Below, in pieces: positions 14,925 through 19,430 of a stretch of DNA of 19,430 nt (position 1 is its first letter; every line of letters starts with the position of its first letter). This stretch comes from JACZWZ01 sp036478235 (GTDB lineage: Bacteria > Actinomycetota > Acidimicrobiia > Spongiisociales > UBA11373), in the NCBI GenBank assembly GCA_036478235.1, contig JAZGDZ010000011.1, positions 1 through 19,430 on the forward strand, given 5' to 3'. Under the pieces are notes generated by a model, which saw nothing but the letters and a program-made list of their open reading frames with translations, did no database searches and had not been told where the DNA came from. Position numbers and translations under genes: made by a program.

Positions 14925-15211
14925 GTCTCGGTGCCTTCGGCGTCCTCGGCGTCCTCGGCGTCGTCGGTGGGTTCGATCTGGTCGGTGGGTTCGTCGAGCG
15001 TCGCCCCCAGCTTGTGGCGTATGTCGTCGAGCGGCTTTCGCGCCTCGTCGAGCTCCCTCTCGAGTCCTGACCTGAGCTCTTGGGCAGCCTGCGTCACCTC
15101 GCGCACCACCTTGCCGATCTTGCGGGCAATTTCGGGGAGCCGTTGCGGGCCGAAGACGAGGAGCGCGACGACGGCGATCGTCACCATCTCTGCCGGACTG
15201 ACACTGAACAC
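14921..15211 (-). CDS. tatA: Sec-independent protein translocase TatA/TatB family
   Basis: The 96-residue protein has one N-terminal membrane helix (AEMVTIAVVALLVFG), then the FGPQRLPEIARKIGKVVREV hinge and amphipathic helix typical of TatA/TatB, and an acidic tail with a DAE repeat (encoded by a 9-bp repeat). It supplies the pore-forming or bridging component to TatC. TatA versus TatB is not settled: TatA is chosen by context (direct tatC partner). I chose GTG 15211 over TTG 15217 because a TAGCAT -10 ends 6 nt before it, fitting a leaderless transcript. There is no Shine-Dalgarno sequence for either start. Confidence 0.9.
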   Translation of the reverse strand: MFSVSPAEMVTIAVVALLVFGPQRLPEIARKIGKVVREVTQAAQELRSGLERELDEARKPLDDIRHKLGATLDEPTDQIEPTDDAEDAEDAEGTET

Positions 15212-15217
15212 GGGCAA

Positions 15218-15223
15218 ATGCTA
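15218..15223 (-). promoter_or_regulatory. Probable -10 element for leaderless tatA
   Basis: Minus-strand TAGCAT (TANNNT) is followed by exactly six bases and then the tatA GTG. It abuts the inverted repeat at 15224-15252, which therefore covers the expected spacer region. Confidence 0.4.
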
Positions 15224-15252
15224 GAGCCGGCTTTCCTGTCAGAAGCCGGCTC
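15224..15252 (-). terminator. Inverted repeat between the zinc-ribbon gene and tatA
   Basis: A perfect 10-bp inverted repeat, GAGCCGGCTT/AAGCCGGCTC, with a 9-nt loop lies 18 bp after the zinc-ribbon stop. No strong T-run follows on the minus strand. It fits a terminator separating the pafBC string from tatAC-helY, though an operator role is possible because it adjoins the tatA -10. An outer TAGAGCC/GGGCTCTA pair gives an alternative fold. Confidence 0.6.
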
Positions 15253-15270
15253 GGGCTCTACGGGGTCGGT

Positions 15271-15558
15271 TCAGTTGAGCTGTGTGGCCCAGTCGGCGCG
15301 ATCGAGCTCGGCCGAGAAGTAGGCGATTTCAGACTCTGTGATCGGTCCTGGCGACTCGAGGACCTCGTAGGCCACGCCGGTGGCGAGCAGGATGCTGACG
15401 ACGCGATGGTTGGCGGGGCGACGCTGGGTGTCGCCGCATTCGGGGCAGGAGAACACGTAGGTGCCGGTGCCGCTCACTGCCGTCAGCTCCAAGGACAGTT
15501 CGGTGGGGATCAGTTCCACGTCGCCGCAGACCGCGCAGGTGGTTCGAATGGTGGTCAT
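15271..15558 (-). CDS. Small zinc-ribbon protein between pafC and tatA
   Basis: The 95-residue product has a four-cysteine zinc ribbon (Cys8, Cys11, Cys38, Cys41; TTCAVCGDVEL and FSCPECGDTQ), then HRVVSILLATGVAYEVL and an acidic C-terminal helix (SEIAYFSAELDRADWATQLN). No family name is certain. ATG 15558 has GGAG 11 nt upstream; a 5-bp hairpin (15562-15566 with 15577-15581) could hide that GGAG. It lies 84 bp after pafC and is absent from this spot in mycobacteria as I recall. The hairpin at 15224-15252 separates it from tatA, so it probably belongs to the pafBC transcript. Confidence 0.75.
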   Translation of the reverse strand: MTTIRTTCAVCGDVELIPTELSLELTAVSGTGTYVFSCPECGDTQRRPANHRVVSILLATGVAYEVLESPGPITESEIAYFSAELDRADWATQLN

Positions 15559-15642
15559 TTTCTCGGCTACTCCAACCCGAGGCGTCGTTCTCCCGGTCTA
15601 TCGGCACACCCGGAGGGTGCTGAATGACCATTTGATTCGTAG

Positions 15643-16569
15643 TCACTCGTAGCGCGCCAGGATCCTCTCCCTGAGGGTCCGCGTGGCCGATTCGACCTCA
15701 CTTCCGCTCACCAATCGGGCGGCATTACCCAAACGGAGGAGCAGGCGGGCGGTGACCATGGGGTCGGTGGCGCTGAAGTCGACGACGCGGCCGGCCTCGG
15801 TGTCCGACACCACCGAGACCGGGTAGTAGTCCGCCACCCATGCTGCGGGCGGAGACAGTTCGATGCGTGCGGTCACGTCGTCGACCGAGGGTGAGTACCT
15901 CACCTCGGCCTCGGATGAGACCGCCGGAGGATCGAAGCGCTCCTCGCCGACGACGACTTCTCGAATCCGATCGATCCGGAACACGCGCTCTGCCGCGGCG
16001 CGCCGGCAGTAGCCGTTCACGTACCAGTTGCCCAGCGTGCCGAACACGGCCCAAGGTTCGACGTCACGCACCGTCGTCTCACCCGACCCGAGCGCCGTGT
16101 AGGTGATGGTGACCACGTTCCCCGTGGTAGCGGCGCGGCGGAGAGCTACAGCTGCTTCGGGTTCGGCACCGATGTCCACGCTGACGGCATCGTCGTCGGC
16201 ATCGATCACGGCCTGTAGCTTGGCGACGGCAGTCGTGAGGGCGGGGGTGGCAGATTCGGCCGAGATGATGGCCATCCCCGCCGCCAGCAGCATCAGTGCC
16301 TCGGCGGCGGTGAGGCGAACCGGTCGGGCAAAGTACTCGGCCGCGTCCACAACCACCTCGTCGCCGTCTATGAACGCGTCCATGAGCTCACCGGGCCCGT
16401 AACCCGGCACGCCACAGACGAGTACGAGGTTCAGATCTTTGACCAGTTCCGAGCGGGAATAGCCGAATCGCTCGCAGACCTCGTCGACCGTGGCGCCGGG
16501 ATGGGCGATCACCCACGGGAGCATGGCGAGGATCCGGGTCAGTCGTTCGGCGGTGCGGGGACTCGTCAC
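15643..16569 (-). CDS. pafC: PafC, HTH-WYL transcriptional regulator
   Basis: This 308-residue protein begins with a winged helix (ERLTRILAMLPWVIAHPG then VDEVCERFGYSRSELVKDLN), continues through a linker region (FARPVRLTAAEALMLLAAGMA) and ends with a WYL domain and WCX-type extension. In the WYL core I read 'VEPWAVFGTLGNWYVNGYCR', the usual W-Y-L neighbourhood being WYVNGYC here. PafB and PafC act together as an activator of the mitomycin-inducible, LexA-independent DNA-damage response in mycobacteria. The start GTG 16569 overlaps the pafB stop by 4 bp (GTGA), consistent with a PafBC heterodimer made in equal amounts. Confidence 0.93.
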   Translation of the reverse strand: MTSPRTAERLTRILAMLPWVIAHPGATVDEVCERFGYSRSELVKDLNLVLVCGVPGYGPGELMDAFIDGDEVVVDAAEYFARPVRLTAAEALMLLAAGMAIISAESATPALTTAVAKLQAVIDADDDAVSVDIGAEPEAAVALRRAATTGNVVTITYTALGSGETTVRDVEPWAVFGTLGNWYVNGYCRRAAAERVFRIDRIREVVVGEERFDPPAVSSEAEVRYSPSVDDVTARIELSPPAAWVADYYPVSVVSDTEAGRVVDFSATDPMVTARLLLRLGNAARLVSGSEVESATRTLRERILARYE

Positions 16570-17483
16570 GCCGACCTCACGTGTTCGATGAACCTGTGCC
16601 GAACGTCTTCGGGGTCGAGGATCTCGGCGTATTCGTCGAACGAGATCAACCAGCCGATGAAGGCGTCGACCTGGGCGACGGAGAGCGTTGCCGTGATGCC
16701 GCCGTCGTCATCCTCGGCGATCGCGGCGTCGGACGTGAGCTGTCGGCGTGCCCACCACGCCACCTGAGGATCGAAGCGGACAGAGATGCTCACGTCCTCG
16801 TCCCCGGCGCTCCACGGTGTGTCGGGAAGCTCCTCTCGCAGCCGGAACCGTGTTGGGCGTTGGAATGCTCCCGAGCGTGTCCCTGATGTGGGATCCACCA
16901 TGCGGTCCACCCGGAAGACGCGGATTCCCTCGCTGGTACCACCGACCGCGTACCAGTGGCCTCGGCGATGAGCCAGTCCGTACGGTTCGAGCGACCGCTG
17001 GGTCTCCCGGTAGGAAAAGGACAGCCGGCGTCGCTCTGCGACCGCTTCAAAGAGCAGCTCCAGGACCTCGGCCTCGGGACCGAGGTTCGCCGTCAATGGC
17101 TCTCCGGCTGCTGCGGCCGGTGCCCCGCCGAGCTTGAAGATTGCAGCGGGGCCTGCGGCGTGTCCCCCGAGCCGAACCATGCTGGCGGCAAGCCACAGAG
17201 CGGCGCGCTCCTCGTCGGTAAGGCCGGGATCCGCCAGGGCGTATTCCTCGGGGGCGACGACGTATCCCTGTTCCACTTCCCAGGCATCGGTGTGCTCCAG
17301 GCGCAACGGGACGCCGAGCTGCCGAAGCAGATCTTTGTCCCGTTCGAACGTCCGCCGGAAAGCCTCGTCGGTCTCCTGGTCGTAGCCGGCCACCGTGTGC
17401 CGGATCTGGTCGGCCGTGACCGGACGATCGACCGTGAGCAGAAAGGCGAGCAGGTTGAGGACTCGCTCGATGACGCGGTTCAT
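16566..17483 (-). CDS. pafB: PafB, HTH-WYL transcriptional regulator
   Basis: The 305-residue protein starts with a winged helix (VIERVLNLLAFLLTVDRPVT then ADQIRHTVAGYDQETDEAF and RTFERDKDLLRQLGVPL, the strongly conserved PafB signature), followed by WYL (HRRGHWYAVGGTSEGIRVFR) and WCX domains. It partners PafC in the DNA-damage regulator PafBC. The ATG at 17483 has no Shine-Dalgarno sequence; TACCCT (17494-17499) 10 nt upstream could be a -10. A 173-bp gap with a heptamer array separates it from pafA, so it may have its own promoter. Confidence 0.94.
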   Translation of the reverse strand: MNRVIERVLNLLAFLLTVDRPVTADQIRHTVAGYDQETDEAFRRTFERDKDLLRQLGVPLRLEHTDAWEVEQGYVVAPEEYALADPGLTDEERAALWLAASMVRLGGHAAGPAAIFKLGGAPAAAAGEPLTANLGPEAEVLELLFEAVAERRRLSFSYRETQRSLEPYGLAHRRGHWYAVGGTSEGIRVFRVDRMVDPTSGTRSGAFQRPTRFRLREELPDTPWSAGDEDVSISVRFDPQVAWWARRQLTSDAAIAEDDDGGITATLSVAQVDAFIGWLISFDEYAEILDPEDVRHRFIEHVRSA

Positions 17484-17493
17484 TCGTGGGGAG

Positions 17494-17499
17494 AGGGTA
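17494..17499 (-). promoter_or_regulatory. Possible -10 element for pafB
   Basis: Minus-strand TACCCT lies 10 nt before the pafB ATG. The same hexamer lies 7 nt before the pafA GTG (19020-19025). No -35 was recognised; the call rests on the shared hexamer and position. Confidence 0.3.
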
Positions 17500-17538
17500 T
17501 CGCTGCTGTCTCAGGGTGAGAAGGAAGGGGTGTCGGAT

Positions 17539-17566
17539 GTCAGACTTCAGATTTCAGATCTCAGAT
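17539..17566. repeat. Degenerate 7-bp repeats next to the heptamer array
   Basis: Four consecutive 7-bp units of the form NTCAGAY (GTCAGAC, TTCAGAT, TTCAGAT, CTCAGAT) lie 12 bp from the perfect heptamer array. They share the period but not the unit, suggesting an older, diverged part of the same array. Confidence 0.75.
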
Positions 17567-17578
17567 GAGAAACTCTTC

Positions 17579-17655
17579 GATGTCTGATGTCTGATGTCTG
17601 ATGTCTGATGTCTGATGTCTGATGTCTGATGTCTGATGTCTGATGTCTGATGTCT
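17579..17655. repeat. Heptamer tandem array, 11 perfect copies of GATGTCT
   Basis: Eleven uninterrupted copies of GATGTCT (AGACATC on the transcribed minus strand) run from 17579 to 17655. The array ends one base away from the pafA stop codon (TAG at 17657-17659), between pafA and pafB. All copies are identical, which points to recent expansion by slippage. There are no spacers, so it is not a CRISPR. The unit length is not a multiple of three, and the array is untranslated. Confidence 0.97.
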
Positions 17656-17656
17656 G

Positions 17657-19012
17657 CTACAAACTCTCGATCAACTTGTCGACTCGCTCGTCGACGGCTC
17701 GGAAGGGGTCCTTGCAAAGGACCGTTCGCTGGGCCTGGTCGTTGAGCTTGAGGTGGACCCAGTCAACCGTGAAATCGCGGTTGCGGGCCTTGGCGGCCTT
17801 GATGAACCTGCCGCGCAGCCGGGCCCGCGTGGTATCGGGCGGGTTGGTGAGCGCCCGCGAGACATCCGCATCCGTGACGACACGTTCCATCATCCCGCGG
17901 CGCTCCAGTATGTAATACAGCCCGCGTTCCGGCACCACGTCGTGATAGGCCAGGTCGAGCAGCGCCAGCTTGGGGTCACCCAACGCCAGGCCGCGCCGGG
18001 CTCGATACTCCTCGATCAGGTGATACTTGGCCACCCAGTCACACTCTCGCCGCAGGGTCATAGGGTCTTTCTCGAGGCCGGTGAGCAGGTGCTCCCACAT
18101 CGCCAGCGCCGACTCGACCTGGCGGGGAAAGCCCGTCGTCCGGGAAAACCGCATGACCCGCTCCAGATACTCCCACTGGATGTCGAGCGCGGAGAGCTCG
18201 CGTCCGTTGGCGAGGCGGATCTTGCGCCGGCAAGTCGTGTCGTGAGAGATCTCGCGGATCGCTCTTATGGGGTTTTCCAGGCTCATGTCGCGGAAAACGA
18301 CGTCGTCTTCGAGCATTTGAAGCAGGGCGGTCGTCGCCCCGACCTTGGCGTACGTGACGTACTCCGACATGTTCGAATCGCCGGCGATCACGTGCAGTCT
18401 CCGATAGCGCTCGGCGTCGGCATGGGGTTCGTCGCGGGTGTTGATGATCGGGCGGCTCCGGGTCGTCGCCGAGGACACACCCTCCCAGATGTGCTCGGCA
18501 CGTTGCGCCATCGAGTAGACGGTTCCGCGAGCGGTCTGGAGCAACTTTCCGGCTCCGGCCCAGATCTGCCGGGTGACGAAGAAGGGAATGAGTGTGTCGA
18601 TCATCCGCTGGAAGTCGCTCTGCCGACTGACCAGGTAGTTCTCATGGCATCCGTACGAGTTGCCGGCCGAGTCGGTGTTGTTCTTGAAGAGGTAGATCTC
18701 TCCCCGGATGCCCTCTTCGGACAACCGCTGTTCTGCGGAGTGGAGCAGTCCCTCCAGGACGCGTTCACCGGCACGGTCGTGTGCCACGAGGTCGTAGAGG
18801 CTGTCGCACTCCGGTGTTGCGTACTCGGGGTGGCTTCCGACATCGAGGTAGAGGCGGGCTCCGTTTTCGAGGAATACGTTCGACGAGCGGCCCCAGGAGA
18901 CGACCCGCCTGAACAGGTACCTGGCTACCTCATCAGGTGACAGGCGGCGCTGACCGCGCAGAGTGCAGGTGACTCCGTACTCGTTCTCCATACCGAAGAT
19001 TCGACGCTCCAC
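17657..19012 (-). CDS. pafA: PafA, Pup-protein ligase
   Basis: PafA joins the C-terminal glutamate of the prokaryotic ubiquitin-like protein Pup to substrate lysines, marking them for the mycobacterial-type proteasome. The 451-residue product is nearly collinear with M. tuberculosis PafA: ERRIFGMENEYGVTC at the start (Glu9), RRLSPDEVARYLFRRVVSWG, GARLYLDVGSHPEYAT with the catalytic Asp57, FKNNTDSAGNSYGCHENYL, GVSSATTRSRPIINTRDEPH and VHLKLNDQAQRTVLCKDPF. PafA rather than the deamidase Dop is indicated by the SSNVFLENGARLYLD segment without Dop's loop insertion. GTG 19012 is chosen because it aligns with the family start and TACCCT lies 7 nt upstream; ATG 19039 or 19054 would add 9 or 14 residues. 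Pup, dop and proteasome genes are not in the window. Confidence 0.96.
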   Translation of the reverse strand: MERRIFGMENEYGVTCTLRGQRRLSPDEVARYLFRRVVSWGRSSNVFLENGARLYLDVGSHPEYATPECDSLYDLVAHDRAGERVLEGLLHSAEQRLSEEGIRGEIYLFKNNTDSAGNSYGCHENYLVSRQSDFQRMIDTLIPFFVTRQIWAGAGKLLQTARGTVYSMAQRAEHIWEGVSSATTRSRPIINTRDEPHADAERYRRLHVIAGDSNMSEYVTYAKVGATTALLQMLEDDVVFRDMSLENPIRAIREISHDTTCRRKIRLANGRELSALDIQWEYLERVMRFSRTTGFPRQVESALAMWEHLLTGLEKDPMTLRRECDWVAKYHLIEEYRARRGLALGDPKLALLDLAYHDVVPERGLYYILERRGMMERVVTDADVSRALTNPPDTTRARLRGRFIKAAKARNRDFTVDWVHLKLNDQAQRTVLCKDPFRAVDERVDKLIESL

Positions 19013-19019
19013 GATGGCG

Positions 19020-19025
19020 AGGGTA
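19020..19025 (-). promoter_or_regulatory. Probable -10 element for leaderless pafA
   Basis: Minus-strand TACCCT is followed by seven bases and the pafA GTG at 19012, the spacing expected when the transcript begins at the start codon. There is no Shine-Dalgarno sequence, which agrees with leaderless translation. Confidence 0.4.
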
Positions 19026-19057
19026 CCGGCCCGAGGCATATTGCGGTGGGTCATACG

Positions 19058-19063
19058 TACGAT
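19058..19063 (+). promoter_or_regulatory. Probable -10 element for the leaderless DUF2007-like gene
   Basis: Plus-strand TACGAT is followed by six bases and ATG 19070. It lies 33 bp from the opposing pafA -10 hexamer, so the two promoters share one short divergent region. Confidence 0.4.
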
Positions 19064-19069
19064 TCAGAG

Positions 19070-19429
19070 ATGGATCGAACCGCCGAGCCTTTCGTCCACC
19101 TCGCCGACGTCGGCGACTTGGTGTCGGCCAGGGTATGCGCTGCTCTCCTCGGGTCGGAGGGCATAGAGGCCCGCCTGCACGGGGAGTCGCTCGGTCCCTA
19201 TCCCGTGACGGTGGGGAGGATGGCGGTCACCCAGATCTGGGTTCCCGAGAGCGCCGTCGAGCGAGGCAAAGAGGTCATGCTCCGGGCCGAGATCGAACAC
19301 GCCCTCGGCCCGGAGGTGAGGACCGGGGCGCTGGCAAACCCGGAGGCGATTCCGATGCGCCTGCTGGCGCTGATCCTCGTGGTTGTGCTGGCAGCAGCGG
19401 TGATCCGGCTTCTGGTGCGGGTGTTCTAA
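19070..19429 (+). CDS. DUF2007-like protein with C-terminal membrane anchor
   Basis: The 119-residue protein has an N-terminal domain like DUF2007 'putative signal transducing protein' sequences. It reads LADVGDLVSARVCAALLGSEG, then IEARLHGE, then VTQIWVPESAVERGKEVM, a small ferredoxin-like fold in which the segment after the gap contacts partners. A C-terminal hydrophobic helix (LLALILVVVLAAAVIRLL, last 24 residues) anchors it in the membrane with almost nothing beyond. Function is unknown. ATG 19070 is preferred to an upstream frame extension because the domain begins here and a TACGAT -10 lies 6 nt before. It is divergent from pafA, in the place where the proteasome genes might have been expected. 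Confidence 0.75.
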   Translation: MDRTAEPFVHLADVGDLVSARVCAALLGSEGIEARLHGESLGPYPVTVGRMAVTQIWVPESAVERGKEVMLRAEIEHALGPEVRTGALANPEAIPMRLLALILVVVLAAAVIRLLVRVF

Positions 19430-19430
19430 G

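Noticed and set aside
17579..17655. CRISPR array
   Set aside because: The 7-bp units are contiguous with no spacers and there are no cas genes.
17753..18940. Plus-strand open frame of about 395 codons opposite pafA
   Set aside because: Antisense shadow of the conserved pafA gene.

Overview
The window is GC-rich, densely packed bacterial DNA from an actinobacterium. The main evidence is a complete Pup-ligase gene (pafA) followed by the WYL regulators pafB and pafC, then tatA-tatC-helY. A second block, HAD phosphatase - small acidic ORF - tlyA - nadK - pyrG - xerD, has the gene order I recall from the mycobacterial Rv1692-Rv1701 region. The paf/tat/helY order matches mycobacterial Rv2097c-Rv2092c. 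The fusion of these two loci, the divergent protein sequences and the DUF4193-type protein suggest a deep non-mycobacterial actinobacterium, possibly Acidimicrobiia; the class is an inference.

Layout. (1) 1-3780, minus strand: pyrG, xerD, a DksA/TraR zinc-finger protein, an M50 site-2-type protease and the start of an HD-like protein that runs off the left edge. (2) 3877-5668, minus: a small acidic ORF, tlyA (apparently with a CTG start), nadK, and a short recN-like remnant where other actinobacteria carry full recN. (3) 5709-6440, plus: a rhomboid protease, divergent from block 2. (4) 6441-6601: a convergent gap with a Cys-rich reading frame. (5) 6602-8342: a HAD phosphatase (minus) and a DUF1015-like gene (plus) whose start codons share one CATG. 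(6) 8343-8705: repeat element A. (7) 8706-11060, minus: DUF4193-type protein, GNAT, M20 peptidase. (8) 11130-11716: a frameshifted ORF carrying repeat element B. (9) 11713-15211, minus: tatA-tatC-helY, each junction overlapping by 4 bp. (10) 15271-17483, minus: pafB-pafC and a small zinc-ribbon gene. (11) 17539-17655: a 7-bp tandem repeat array. (12) 17657-19012 pafA, divergent from a DUF2007-like membrane-anchored protein that ends at 19429.

Functionally this is mostly housekeeping: nucleotide and cofactor synthesis (pyrG, nadK), chromosome dimer resolution (xerD), ribosome methylation (tlyA), twin-arginine export (tatA/C), RNA/DNA unwinding (helY), pupylation (pafA) and its linked DNA-damage regulators (pafBC). 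I found no prophage, CRISPR array, rRNA or tRNA.

The unusual content lies between genes. There are two related structured repeats, A and B, whose central hairpin module is inverted between copies and shows one compensatory base-pair change. There is an 11-copy heptamer array one base after the pafA stop, a head-to-head gene pair sharing one CATG, a probable CTG start, and several start codons placed 6-7 nt behind TANNNT-type -10 boxes, as expected for leaderless mRNAs.
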